Shown one piece after another: positions 45,280 through 57,479 of a stretch of DNA of 64,000 nt (its first letter is position 1; each line of letters opens with the position of its first letter). Below the pieces are notes generated by a model. The model made no database searches, was not told where the DNA came from, and saw only the letters and a list, made by a program, of their open reading frames with translations. Made by a program: the position numbers and the translations under genes. Origin of the DNA: Riptortus pedestris (taxonomy: Eukaryota; Arthropoda; Insecta; Hemiptera; Alydidae); the NCBI GenBank assembly GCA_019009955.1, contig CM032233.1:80893501-80957500 (forward strand), read 5' to 3'.

Positions 45280-45990
45280 TATTTTTAATTTTAATCTTTC
45301 CTCGAATCGAGCTTCTGGAAGATTCAAAACTTTGACTGGGAAGAGTTCTAAATTGTGCTGGAAATGCAGCAAAAAGCAATTGTAGGGAGAAACGATTTCA
45401 CTTTGGATGTTCTCAGCATTTCCGATTCCACCCTGGTGCCTCCGATTTATTGTTTCATTCTGGAAGAGGAATGAGAAAAATCTCATATAGATTCGAGTTG
45501 TTTAAATACCAAATCGCTTTACTTCTTCTTCCTTATTGCTCCTTTTTCTTCAGACAGATTTTATGTTTCCAGTCTGTTCTTAGTTGATTGTAATCCAATA
45601 AAATGTCCCAATTTCATTCAACTTTGTAATCAATCGACTCTTATGACTTAGTAATGAGTTTAAATATTTTTAAAATACATTAAAATTTACAATTGACAGG
45701 ATTTCAGTTAGCTGTTTGTTCAAACAAAACGAATGGGAATACTTTAGTGCTTACGATTTCGAACACCATTGATACCCACATTCACACTAACGAACAGATT
45801 CCTAGTAAATACTCTAGTTTATTTATCAATAAAACCTGAGCTTTAATAAATGTAGTTTTAAACAATTTCAACAAGACTTCAGTTGTAACTAGTGAACAGT
45901 CTTTGACCGTGACATATCCGCATTACCATTGCTGCCAATCTTTTGAATTCCCTTTTATGAGGAGCCCAACTTTCGCCCCATTAAGCAGTG
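45280..45990. other. No recognised feature
   Basis: Mixed sequence. Minus-strand frames at 45,083-45,379 and 45,250-45,486 overlap family A DNA and have no domain. Confidence 0.4.
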
Positions 45991-45994
45991 CATT

Positions 45995-46810
45995 CGAAAC
46001 GAAATACTTACCATACATTTTTTTTTGTATCCATGCTTATATGCTTATTAGTTAAAATACTCTTTCTGATTTCGAAGGCTTGTATCATAGCAAGTTCTAT
46101 TCTTCTACCGTCTTCGGCTCTACTATCATTGACTTCAGTGATGATGGTTCCTAAGTAACAAAATCACTTCACGGTTTCAAGTATAATATTTCTAATTCTA
46201 ATATTTGTATTTTCTTGACCTCGTTTCTTGTCTACTGCCACTAACGTTTGTTTTATGTGCATTTATCTTGAGTTTAATTTGATCAAGGGGGTCCTTTAGG
46301 ATTTGCAACATTCTATTCATCACTACTTCTAACTATGTCACCAGTTCGATGCCATCTGTGAATCTGAAGCAAAGAACGGATTTATCATTAATATGTATAC
46401 TCCGGTTCTTTCTTTCATTTTCATCATCGCCTCTTCAATGAACATATAAGGTAACAGTGGGTACCCTTGCACTGCAGCTTTTTTAATTCTGGCTTCAATT
46501 TCACACTCATTAATATAGATTTGAGTACTTTTTAACATTCTAAATTAACCTTCTGGATTTCTAATCTATTTCTATTTTGTGTATGCCTCAAATATCGGTT
46601 AACAGTTATTAGTATCAACAATTGTTTTGTAAATCTTCTCTACAGGATAACTCTTAGTACTTCTCCAGATCGAAACCCTAATGGGTCTTCATCGACGTAC
46701 TGTTCAATTTTATATCTTAACCTTTTTTTAATTATACTTAATAGTATTTTAGAGGCATTAGAGTGAAGAGAAATAGTTCTATAATTACTACAGTTCATTG
46801 TGCTACCATT
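45995..46810 (-). pseudogene. LINE reverse transcriptase relic
   Basis: Translating the minus strand across several frameshifts gives NYRTISLHSNASKILLSI then YVDEDPLGFRSGE (RT fingers), AVQGYPLLPYMFIEEAMMKM (from the GVRQGC-LSP-LFN motif), FRFTDGIEL (the FADD catalytic box with D replaced by T and G), INAHKTNV, then CYLGTIITEVNDSRAEDGRR (thumb). The order is correct for a LINE RT, of the kind with an IEEA-sequence after the LSPYLFN motif. The active-site changes and stops make it dead. 5' and 3' ends are missing. Confidence 0.85.
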
Positions 46811-46811
46811 T

Positions 46812-46962
46812 TAGCAGATTTCCCTTAAGGGAAATCAACTATTGAGGTTGTACTCATGACGCGATTTTCGACATTTTTCTTCAAATGTCCATCGATCCTA
46901 CCCAGGAGATGACGAAAATGAGGTCCGTTCAAAACTGTGTGTATGTATATATATATATATAC

Positions 46963-47019
<57 letters not shown>

Positions 47020-47499
47020 TTTGTCTGTTACCGCTCTAGCGAACGCAATTTTTGACTTATCGTTACCAAACTTGATATATAATCGTTTTATACAAAAAGA
47101 AAGATCAAGTTAATGGCTGAAATCGGACAAGGGGGAGGGGGGGGGTTAGAAGGCGAGAATTTCGAAAATTCTTAATATCTCCGTTATTATGCGTCGGATC
47201 GAAAAATTGTATAGAACCAATCATATTGCAAATGTAATGTTATATAAACGTTGTTATGTAATTTTTTTCAGTATCTTGATTATTTACTGAGATATTTTTT
47301 TTTTTAGTTTCCGGTCTTCAGTAAAGCCCCACTCCTCCTCATCTCATATTTTCAATATTCTATTATGTTATAAAGAACTCTATTTGAAGCTTAAATACCA
47401 AATATTGTTCTCATTGAACTATTACGTTTCGAGATAAATGCAAATACGTGGCGCACTTGGGAAATCTGCTTAGTTAACGCAGCCCCTGCGTGACGGACT
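46812..47499 (+). mobile_element. Family A copy, both ends present
   Basis: Perfect 5' terminus and palindrome (TAGCAGATTTCCCTTAAGGG), TTGTACTCATGACGCG, GATCCTACCCAGGAGATGAC, interrupted (TA)n to 47,017, then GCTCTAGCGAACGCAAT, GGCTGAAATCGGACAA, TTTCAGTATCTTGATTATTT, CAGTAAAGCCCCACTCCTCC and the 3' end GGGAAATCTGCTTAG, hairpin, GACGGACT. The 5' end directly abuts the RT relic. Confidence 0.92.
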
Positions 47500-47654
47500 A
47501 TTTATGTACAACGATCGTTTGTCTTCTGGTAAAGTCAGCGGGAATAGTTCCATTATCATTACAATTTTAGTTTAAATTAAACAATAAATTCTTCATTCCA
47601 CCATCGAGGTTCTTAAGGAGTTCAGCCGGCTTCTCATCAACTCCAGTGACTTTT

Positions 47655-47775
47655 TAGCATATTTCTCTTAAGGGAAATCAGCTGTAGAGGTTGTACTCAT
47701 GACACGATTTTCGAATTTTTTCTTCAAATTTCCATCGATCCTACCCAGGAAATGACGAAAATGAGGTCCGTTCAA

Positions 47776-47836
<61 letters not shown>

Positions 47837-48636
47837 TGTGTGTGTGTTTGTCTTTGACAGCGGTCGTAATTTATGTTTGATCGTTACCAAACTCGATATT
47901 TAATCGTTTCATGCAGAAAGGAAGGTCAAGTTTGTTAATGGCTGAAATCGGGCCAGTGGGAACGGTGGATTAGAGGGGGATTTTCGAAAATTCGAAATAT
48001 CTCCGTTATTATACGTTGGATTGAAAAATTGTATAGAACGAAATCTTATTGCAAATTGAATGTACTATAAATATTTTGTATACACCCCCACTCATACTAA
48101 TGTCACATAAACAATATTCTGTTTTTTAATAGACCACTTTATTCGAAAGTTAAATACAGAATATTGTTTTTATGAGACCTTTATTGTGCAAGATACATGC
48201 AAAAACGTTCAGTTGACCCCCTCCCCCCTTCCGTCTTTAGTTTTTGGATTGCTAAAATTTGAGTGGTTGAGAAACAATTTATTCTGTATAATTATTAATT
48301 ACAATACTAGATATTGTAAATAGTTTTCAATAAAACTAATATGTTATATTCAGATATATTTGAGTACCTGTTTTTCTTTCCGGTGAAGAATATTTCTATC
48401 TATCTGTTCATCTCTGAGAGTTTGGTAGAACTTTTTTTTTTTTTTTACAATTTAGACTCTTTCCATTGAGCGGTTATTAATATTTACTGAAAGATTTCCC
48501 ATTACCGTTTGTTATTCACTTATTCACTTAATATTCACGGTGGTGTTATGTGCTACCAGTATGGTAGATGTATTTATTACAAACCTTCACGAGGGAATTC
48601 TTCACTGGGAGTTTATGTAGTCCCTGCGTGATGGAC
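47655..48636 (+). mobile_element. Family A copy, long form
   Basis: Starts TAGCATATTTCTCTTAAGGG, has (TA)n 47,780-47,834 followed by (GT)n, CAGCGGTCGTAAT, TATTATACGTTGGAT, and GGTGAAGAATATTTCTATC. Ends GGTGGTGTTATGTGCTACCA and a degraded terminus GTCCCTGCGTGATGGACT. It retains the right-hand half absent from short copies. The 65-codon frame at its end is not a gene. Confidence 0.85.
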
Positions 48637-48829
48637 TTTTTAATCTTTCAAACTCTGAAGAGCGTGGTTGAATTCCTCCATCATCACGGGAGGCTCCAAG
48701 TTAGGTTCATCTACATTTGTTACCTAGTTTTTGTGGTAGCGTTTTACTGGCTGTATGTTTGGTAGCAAGAACATTTCCTTAACCTACTTCAGGGTAATAA
48801 TTTCTACCGGATTATTACAACGCCTCTTT

Positions 48830-49125
48830 ATCATGCATATTTTGGAAAGTGAAGGAATTTAAAATATGAAGCTAGGAGGGAAGATGAGCTGCTTAGGGAG
48901 GAAAGAGTGCATCAATAGAGAGAACATCAATCTCGGAATGATTTTAATAAGGAGCGACAATGGGGTTGGGTGCTAATATTTGTGGGACATAAATTTAGGG
49001 GATATTACAAGGGCTCTCTAGTAGGTGGTGGGGTTGGAGAGGCCTCCTCCCTCCCTTGCCCCACTCCCCCACTCGGCCTATCTTTTTCATCTTTTCACTA
49101 ACATTTAAAAAGAAGATTAATAGCA
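48830..49125. other. GC-balanced unique island
   Basis: Purine-rich (AAGCTAGGAGGGAAGATGAG, GGAGCGACAATGGGGTTGGG) changing to pyrimidine-rich (CCTCCTCCCTCCCTTGCC). No credible ORF. Candidate non-coding element, from composition only. Confidence 0.3.
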
Positions 49126-49217
49126 TTATCAGGCAGTTCTTTTAATGCCGCTTAATTCCCGAAAATTATTCCTCCACAAAAAAAATATGTAACTCTCAAT
49201 GAACCTAAAGTATAAAA

Positions 49218-49262
49218 AGTCCGTCGTGCTGGTGCTATGAATGCTAAGCACATCCCTCAATT
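49218..49262 (-). mobile_element. Family A 3' terminal remnant
   Basis: AGTCCGTCGTGCTGGTGCTA and GCTAAGCACATCCC correspond to the hairpin end and inverted terminus, strongly mutated. Nothing further inside is recognisable. Confidence 0.6.
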
Positions 49263-49467
49263 GCTGTTCTTCAATATGCATCCTTGATACATATGGCCGG
49301 CTGATTTGTAGCTGGCATAGTACATTGGTAATATCAGAAAGTTTTTACATGTCTCTTTCATTTTATATTCCCCTTATTGCAGACACTTGTTAACAACACA
49401 GTTTCGTTGGGATTGTTTTTTTCCCTGAACATAGAAATAAATTAAACATATAAAAATACTGTTCTAT

Positions 49468-49728
49468 CTAGAGCCCCCGTAAGGGCTACTGGCGCCTGTG
49501 TGCAAAAAAGGATTTTGAATTTGTTTTGATGGTAGGTAGGTGCTTGAAATAAAGCAAAGAACTGAACTTTAAAAGTCATATTTATTTGTAGACTAAAATT
49601 TCAAAATGAAATAAACAGAATAAAATCTAAATTTTTTTTGGGCCCTTGGTTTTGGCGCCCCTAAAGGATGGCGCCCGTGTGCATTGCACATTTTGCACAT
49701 TTGGTAGCGGGGGCCCTAGCTCTATCCC
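49468..49728. mobile_element. MITE-like element with GGGCCCCC-type inverted ends
   Basis: The left side AGAGCCCCCGTAAGGGCTAC with GGCGCCTGTGTGCA is mirrored on the right by GGCGCCCGTGTGCATTGCAC and GGTAGCGGGGGCCCT, with short internal repeats (TTGCACATTTTGCACATTT). About 260 bp, AT-rich and non-coding in the centre. The GGGGGCCCT end resembles some hAT-type MITEs, but no certain 8-bp target duplication is visible. Confidence 0.55.
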
Positions 49729-49995
49729 CCCACAGTGGGAGGAGGATAGATAGAACGCGCATCTGTTGCATTATAAGACGTGTGGATGTTGTTACATGAG
49801 GACCTGCCTGTCAAGTTAGCTCAGTTAAGTGACCGGGTTGTTATAGAATAGAGGAAGATGGATAAAGTGATAGTCGAAGAGGGGATATGAAATTTAAACT
49901 AAAATTATGTACAAATTAAAGTAGGAAAACATTTACAACTTATGATAACTTAATTCTTTGGTTTAAGACTAATTTAAATCTAAATTTATGACTGA

Positions 49996-50775
<780 letters not shown>

Positions 50776-51065
50776 CTGAGATGTCTCTTCATTGATGACA
50801 TCTACCCGTAAGTATAGCTCTTTCAGAGACGTTGGGATTGCGTACACTAAACTTTCTCAGGAGTAGGAATGGGACGGTGACCAAAACAGATGACCTCATC
50901 TGCACATTGTAATCTCCATTTGTCCCTTCATAAGTCTTCTATTCATACAAAACATGAAAGGCAAGCTGAACATAAGATTTTTACTGATGCACCGCACTTC
51001 GTGGAGGAGGATCTGGTTTTTGAAAACTATTTGTTATGCACGCGATAAAGGCTGAGAGTAAAAAA

Positions 51066-51868
51066 AGTCCGTCACGCAGGGGCTGCGTAAACTAAGGAGA
51101 TTTCCCTCGTGAAGTTTAGTAATAAATAATTCTACATACTGCTAACACAACACCACCGTGAATATTAAATGAATAAATACAAACGGAAATAATAAATGTT
51201 TCAGTCAATTTCAATAACCTGCCGACGGGAAGCGTTTGAAATGAAAACAAACAGGTCTACCAGCCTCACACCAGAAAGAAAAACAATTACTGAAGTATAT
51301 GAGAATATAACATATTAATTTTATTGAGAACTACTTAATATATCTACTGTAATTAATAATGAGGAAGAATAATTGTTATCTCAATGAATCAAATTTAGTA
51401 ATCCAAGACGGGGGGGGGGGGGGGTCCAGGACATATTTACATGCATCTCGTATAATAAAGGTTTCTTGAAGACAACATTTGGTGTTTAAGGATCGAATAA
51501 TGTGGTTATATAATAGAGTATTGTTTATGTAACCTAAGTAGAAGTGGGGGTTTGCTGGAGGTTAAAAACTGAAAAATGCAAATATCTCCGTTAATATTCA
51601 AGATAGAGAATAAATGTTTATAACAATAATTATAGTACATTTAAATTTCAATAAGGTTGGTTCTATACACTTTTTCGATCTGACGTATAGTAACGGAGAT
51701 AGTTCGAATTTTCGAAAATCCTCCCCTCTAAACCCCCCCTCCCCCTGGTCCTATTTCAGCTGTTAACGAACTTGATCTTTCTTTTTACATAAAACGACAA
51801 AAAAAATTCGAAAATCGCGTTCTGAGTACGACCTCAATAGCTGATTTCGCTTAAGGGAAATCTGCTAA
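51066..51868 (-). mobile_element. Family A copy lacking the (TA)n centre
   Basis: AGTCCGTCACGCAGGGGCTG, GGAGATTTCCCTCGTG, CCAGAAAGAAAAACAATTAC, a G-run near 51,411-51,423, AAATATCTCCGTTAATATTC, CGTATAGTAACGGAGAT, and then a deletion that joins TTACATAAAACGAC to TTCGAAAATCGCGTTCTGAG, removing the microsatellite and neighbours. Ends CTGATTTCGCTTAAGGGAAA, TCTGCTAA. Confidence 0.88.
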
Positions 51869-52870
51869 AACATGGAAAGAACTGGCCTAATATTCAACTT
51901 AGAGAAAACATGTATAAAACAATAGTTGAAGAAAATTAAAGTAGTGAAAAAATTGGTTTTATAAATCGTGCTAAAGAGCAAATAGATTGAAAAACTTAAC
52001 GGAACTCAGCTTAAATTTAGTTTAACGAAAGAGACAATTTTATGCAAGTTTGAGATTTTCATTTTGTGGAATGTTGCCAAGAGGGCAAACATCACGAGTT
52101 CAATAGGCTAAGGAAACAGACGCCTCAATACTTTCTTCTTAACAGTTTCACAAGTTGTCTAGATTGAAGCACTTACTAGTGGCGCAGGCTTACAACCACT
52201 ACTTGTAGAACTGAGCCAGTGTTTTATCTTCGTTCCCTCCCACTTCCATTAAGGGGGTATACAATCAAGGGCCTTAACTCTCCTATAAAAGTGCAACGCC
52301 TGCACATTTTACAGTTTCTTCCATCACTGTACCTTGGCCACCTGGTGCCCAGGTTTATTTAACATTAATGAAATTATGAAGAAAATGATTTTTTCATTAC
52401 ATTATGAAGACACTGATACACATTTGCATTTGAGTTCACTTCATCTTGATTTTTTTGTTCTGCATTCTTAAAAGTTAAACATTACGTCGTTTTCAGATGG
52501 AAAGCTCCAGTATTGGCAGCTGGAAAAAGGGGGGCTGAAGTTGTTTGTAAAGTTGATTTTTAATTTGTTACCCATGGTTTAGTCAAAATACTCCCCTCCC
52601 AGAAAATTATTTATTTCCTTTACTACCGCATCATTGGTCCGATGTAAATAGCAGATTTCCATTAGAAGATAATTCACTGGTTCTAGCTATGAAATATTTT
52701 AGTAATTTTCTGGCGTATAAAAAGCCAGCGTCCATAGAAATAGTACTGTATGTAAACACATTCTTAATTCGCGTAGTGAATATGAGTAAGAAAATCATTT
52801 AAACCACAGGATAAAAATAAAGAATAGAAATTGGTTTGAAAAGAACACAAAAAATGACGTTTCAACTAAG
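51869..52870. other. No recognised feature
   Basis: Mixed AT-rich sequence with no frame over 60 codons. Nothing recognised. Confidence 0.4.
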
Positions 52871-52993
52871 GTATTAGTAGACTTCCCTTAAGGGAAATCG
52901 AGCTATTGTGGTAGTACTCATGACGCCATTTTCAAAAAATATTGACAAATGTCCATCAATCCTACATCGTAGATGACGAAAATGTTCAAAATT

Positions 52994-53064
<71 letters not shown>

Positions 53065-53230
53065 AACGCTCTAGCGATCGCAATTTTTGTTTTGTCATTA
53101 TCTAACTCGATATATAGAGTTTTATGTAAAAATAAAGATCAAGTGCGTTAACTGCATAAATATGGCAGGAGGAGGGTTTAGAGGAGGAAATTTTAAAAAT
53201 TCAAAATATCTTCGTTATTATACGTCGGAT

Positions 53231-53468
53231 GGCAGAAAAATTCCGAATCTGAGCGATATCCATGTTCTCCACACCGGGTTCTTATCTTTCTTTCTGTTTG
53301 GCCGATGTAAGAGCCTTTGCAAAGATCCTATCGATATAAAAGAGAGGTCTAGTGTGTACAAAGTAGTGTGTGGTACATGCAAAGGGTCTTACATCAGTCA
53401 AACAGGAAGAAAGATAAGAACCCGGTGTAGAGAACATGGTTATCGCTCAGATTCGGAATTTTTCTGCC
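53231..53468. repeat. 91-bp inverted repeat inside the Penelope-like element
   Basis: 53,231-53,321 is the reverse complement of 53,378-53,468 with about six mismatches. The start GGCAGAAAAATTCCGAATCT pairs with AGATTCGGAATTTTTCTGCC. The spacer is 56 bases. The left arm is the 5' boundary of the insertion, so it arose as a 5'-inverted segment during insertion, a structure known for Penelope-like and LINE insertions. A transcript would fold into a long hairpin. Confidence 0.9.
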
Positions 53469-53913
53469 ACCAAGAACAAGAAGGCTATAGCGAAGGAGCC
53501 CATAAAGTGTGTTTATTACATGGGGCCAAGAAAGGTAAAAAACTAAGTTCATTGGAGGGTTTGGAGATTGCGTTGGACAAGAAGCTTATTGGTAGTCGCT
53601 GTTTGAACAAGAAGACCGACTGCTATAAGTCTGCAATGGTGGGGGTACTGGACCTCTATCTTATCTCCTGCGTGCCAGCCAGTCACTTGCTGTCTTTCCC
53701 AATGCAAGTAGATCAGTAAATATATTTTTTATCTATACCTCAATAAATCTCTCACTCTCAGTATTTTATTTTAGGATTCGACTTAAGTCCATTTATTATG
53801 TTCATTTCTGTTAGATATTTATTTTGTGTTTTTATTTATTGATATTAATATATTAATGACCCTGTTGTAATGTATAGAGATTTTATTGATGTTATTGTTT
53901 TTCATGTGTAGCT

Positions 53914-53941
53914 CTGAAGATGGAGACAATAGTCTTCGAAA
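53914..53941 (+). ncRNA. Hammerhead-core-like motif after the GIY-YIG frame
   Basis: CTGAAGA, one T, hairpin GGAGACAATAGTCTTC, then GAAAGCGC. Same layout as 50,747-50,772 but with a different helix sequence, so the pairing rather than the sequence is kept. Located about 195 bases after the stop of the endonuclease frame, which ties the motif to Penelope-like elements in this genome. Confidence 0.45.
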
Positions 53942-54639
53942 GCGCTTAGCGCTGAAATAAAAAATTGTGAAGAATGGGACGTCTTTTTCTCTCTCCAAGT
54001 AACTAATGTTATTGAAAATTTAATTACCTATAAATGTTGTTGTTATATATATATTAACAATTAGGTGCTATATCACGAACCACTCCATTACAAGGTTAAA
54101 TACCAAATATGGTTTTCATTGAACCACTTTGTGAGACACATGCAAATACCTCATGTGATGACGTTATAAATTTTTCGTAATATACTCAAAAGTGTTTATT
54201 TTATCCATACCATAATCGATATTTAGCCGCATCAGTCGACACTAAAGATCATATTTGTTATTGGCTGAAACCGAACCTGGAATAGTGGTGGTTTAGATAA
54301 GGAGAATTAGAAAATTCGAAATGTCTCCGTTATTTAGAGTCGGGTCATACAATTTTATAGAACCAACCTTGATAAACTTTTATATAGTTGTTGCTTTAAG
54401 CATTTTTTTGGTAACTCAAGTATTAAGCGAGTTATTCGTACTTTCTCGCTTTCTGCCTTCAGAACTCCCTCCCCCCCCCTTCTACTAATCTTTTTTTTTA
54501 CATATAAATAGAGAAAACGTGGTGAGATGAGATCACATGTGTGTTATACCAGCTTGTGTTCTAATCTGCATAGTTTACCCCAGCCCCGGCGTAACGGACT
54601 TTTTTACAGTTTGACGACTAAGGTGTTAAGTGCGTGAGA

Positions 54640-55265
54640 GGCACTAGACGTTGAAGTAAACATGTGGTCAACTAACAGAAACATTAAGGCAGCGGGATAC
54701 CTGCTCCAAGATCATTTAATATCATGTTATTCTTCACAACGTTTCCCGTGATCACCTAAGTTTTCCGATAGATTCGTAGTTGGCTAATGCTGGGTCTACT
54801 TTCCCCAGAGATTTACGGCTAAAAAACGTGGGAGGACACGAGATGACGGGAGAAGATATTAGGTAGTGGAGAAGGGTACGAGGGGACCAAGGAGCTCTGG
54901 GGCCATCTGTTGAAGAGCGCTTTGACACCAGCTTGCCTTAACTAACCAAAGTTGGCCAAGCTGTTCTCCTAACTTCACTTATCCTGTTATCCCCAGTTAT
55001 TACTTTCTCCCGCTGTAAATGTGTTCCCCGCCTCCTCCTAGCTCACAGCTCTAACTACAGCCGCTCATCAGCTGCGCTAATTAAGCTTCTTTGTCTTCTC
55101 ATTCCTACTCCCTTAATAGCCATCCATTACAGCTACAACACCTTAGTTAGACTCCTCCTACAATCTCTTCTCCTCTCCTTCAAAAACTTAGGAGGATAGG
55201 GATTTTCTGTTCATTGGTGTAGCTGGGCAAGTCGGTAATCCCTTTAAAATATTTAGATGTCTTGC
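54640..55265. other. GC-balanced unique island
   Basis: Non-repetitive block with purine-rich (GTGGGAGGACACGAGATGAC, GAAGGGTACGAGGGGACC) then pyrimidine-rich (CCCGCCTCCTCCTAGCTCAC) halves. Also GCGCTAATTAAGC, a homeodomain-type core. No credible ORF. Candidate regulatory element, from composition only. Confidence 0.35.
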
Positions 55266-55315
55266 TGTAAGTTATTTCTTCATCTTGGGCGAAAGAGAGG
55301 AATTTTGGCCTTTTT

Positions 55316-55410
55316 ATCAGATTTCCCTGAAGGGAAATCAGCCATTCATTTTCTTCAAATGTCCGTCTATCCTACCAAGAGTTGACAAAAATAAGATCCA
55401 AAATTAAAAA
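55316..55410 (+). mobile_element. Family A 5' fragment
   Basis: ATCAGATTTCCCTGAAGGG palindrome end, then AGCCATTCATTTTCTTCAAA and GTCTATCCTACC. It stops before the (TA)n region and runs into A-rich sequence. The 71-codon frame here is not a gene. Confidence 0.7.
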
Positions 55411-55662
55411 TAATATATATAGGGAATTCACTGAAAAATGCACTCAAAAAAAAAAAAAATCTGAAAAATTCACTTCTCCCAAAAATTCATTTTTTTTTCA
55501 ACATCCCTGTTCTCGGGATTCTCCGATTAAAACATATTTATACACTTACTCCTTTCACGGAAATAATGAATTATACTTCCGAGTTCAATTGACTTAATTT
55601 TAAGGGAGGAAGATCAAGTAGAAATTTCTCTCTTAATGGGAAGTAATGAGCATCCGTGGGGC

Positions 55663-55893
55663 TCAGGTTAGCCATGTGAGTTAAAGCGTTGACCTTAATC
55701 TCACATGGTAAACCTAGAGTGGCGAGTTCGATTCTCGCCTGGGCAGAGGAAATTATTTAGTGACGGAATTCATTAAATAACATCCTAAGTCCCACCCTGG
55801 TTAGAAAAGGGTGGTTACCTGTAGATAAGCCGTCCCAATTAACCTTAGTTGCAAAAAGTGGACGTTAAACAATAATAATAATAATAATAATGA
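55663..55893 (+). mobile_element. tRNA-derived SINE, near full length
   Basis: CAGGTTAGCCATGTGAGTTA (A-box region), ATCTCACATGGTAAACC, GAGTTCGATTCTCGCC (B box), then AAATTATTTAGTGACGGAAT, AAAAGGGTGGTTACCTGTAG, CCGTCCCAATTAACC and an (AAT)n tail. The flank ATGAGCATCCG appears before (55,646-55,656) and after the tail (55,891-55,901), a likely target duplication. Confidence 0.9.
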
Positions 55894-55953
55894 GCATCCG
55901 CACATGTATTAAATACAACAGAAAATATTGAAGATTGAAATATATAAAATAAA

Positions 55954-56033
<80 letters not shown>

Positions 56034-56842
56034 GGTTAATGCTCTAGCTGTCGTAATTGTTGTTTGATCGTAACCGAACTCGATATTTAAACGTTTTATG
56101 TGGATCCATAGCTCAAATACGTTAACTACTAACAATAAAATTGAACAAGTGGGAGGGAGGAGGTAAGAAGGGGATTTTGAAAATTCGAAATGTCTCATTC
56201 ATTACGAGTCGGGTTGAAACATTGAATAAAACCAATTGTAAAATTAATTTCTTGTAAACGTTTATATATTCGTTTTTTCTCTATTAACCAAGATATTTGC
56301 ATTTTTTAAATTTCCAGTCAGCAGCACGTTAACAGTAAACCAATTTGCCAAGAAACGTCTTATTTCAAGCTTAAACACCAAATATTGTTTTCAACGTTCG
56401 TTTATAATGTGAGCTACATAGTGTGATCACTTCATCAATTTAAATGTTTAGGTTTTGGATCGAAAATGTTTATTTGATCTATACCATAGACGATATTCAG
56501 CCGTTTCATTCAACACCTAAGACTAAAATTAGTTAATGGCTAAAATAGGATGAGGAATGGGAGGGGAGGGCCATAGTGTATTTGAAAATATAAAATATCT
56601 CCTGAGATATTATGCTTGTACAAAGCAGATGTAATACTGTCCCGGAGTATTTCTGTGGTGAGGCAACTAGACTTGACTTTAAGATTGGTTTGTTTAACGT
56701 GTTGACTGCAGAGATTTTCAAAATTTGTTAGTGGGGCGGAAACTTTTTTTTCGTTAATTAGTTTCGTTTTACTTTACTTTAACTGTATATTATAAATTGT
56801 ATCAACTTTTAATTGTTCTCCGAGAAAAAAACCGCTGAACGA

Positions 56843-57355
56843 CACGTTGTCGTCAACCGCACCGGGAAAGCATCATACTCCCTAGCCGTAGTCTAATAAT
56901 GTAATTCACTAGTGTAAACATTATTTTTATGATTCTTTATTTATTTTTATGATGACTGATTAATTATTTATGAATGAATTATTATTCAGTAATTTATAAT
57001 TGATTTTTTATTTATATTTCGTAAAATATAAAACAATTTGGAATTATAAATTCGGGTTTGAAATAATATTTGTCCAACAAAATAGGCTTGTTTTAATTCA
57101 TTTAGCTACTTTTTAAATAGATATTTATCATTAGCAATTATTATTAACGATAATTTTTAAAAAAATAATCATTCAAACTTACCTTTTTGTAAAATAGTCG
57201 AAAACAATTAAAAAAAACAGGGAATCTTGCAACGAAGAAGCAATCCTCTTAAGGACCTCTTTCACTGTGCCAGAATCAAATACGAATGGTTTGGGAAAGG
57301 CTGGAGCAATCCCCACCCATTTAACTTTCTATTATGACCTGACGACAACGTGTTG
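56843..57355. repeat. Possible 14-bp inverted ends of an unknown element
   Basis: ACACGTTGTCGTCA at 56,843-56,856 has its exact reverse complement TGACGACAACGTGT at about 57,342-57,355, enclosing some 500 AT-rich non-coding bases. This could be a MITE, but chance is not excluded and no target duplication is clear. Confidence 0.25.
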
Positions 57356-57479
57356 GGGCCCGCCCCTGGGAACAACTCACAAAAAAGAAAAATGCTATAG
57401 AACCAATCATGTTGTTGTCAATTGATACTCTGAAATCGTTGTAGAATTCATTATTACCTAACACAAAACGTTTTGGTCT

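Larger units (their letters stand above)
53231..54020 (+). mobile_element. Penelope-like element fragment with GIY-YIG endonuclease
   Basis: The 210-codon frame 53,087-53,719 is composite: residues 1-48 are family A DNA, residues 49-78 an inverted copy of the endonuclease region, and residues from about 80 the real protein. The domain reads SSVYKVVCGTCKGSYISQTG (89-107; Cys95 and Cys98; YIG replaced by YIS), then RKIRTRCREH with the conserved Arg and Glu-His, ending near SALVGVLDL-like text. This is the GIY-YIG domain at the C-terminus of Penelope-like reverse transcriptases, where it nicks target DNA. No RT is present. The loss of the YIG Gly and the artificial N-terminus suggest no function. 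The 3' region holds the hammerhead-like motif at 53,914. Confidence 0.85.
52875..54600 (+). mobile_element. Family A copy split by a Penelope-like insertion
   Basis: 5' terminus TAGTAGACTTCCCTTAAGGG, GTAGTACTCATGACGCC, (CA)n(TA)n 52,994-53,061, GCTCTAGCGATCGCAAT and TTATTATACGTCGGAT. Sequence resumes at about 54,029 with TATAAATGTTGTTGTTATAT, AGGTTAAATACCAAATATGG, a diverged central section (TTAGCCGCATCAGTCGACAC) and the 3' end CTAATCTGCATAGTTTACCC, AACGGACT. Parts of two family A subtypes may be joined after 54,130. Confidence 0.8.

Noticed and set aside
53087..53230. N-terminal part of the 210-codon frame as genuine protein
   Set aside because: These codons are family A repeat DNA, and the next 30 codons are an inverted copy of the endonuclease region. 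The frame is open by chance.
56843..57355. Confident call of a DNA transposon from the 14-bp inverted repeat
   Set aside because: Only 14 bases match, there is no target duplication and family A-like sequence crosses into the interval, so it is listed only as a low-confidence repeat.
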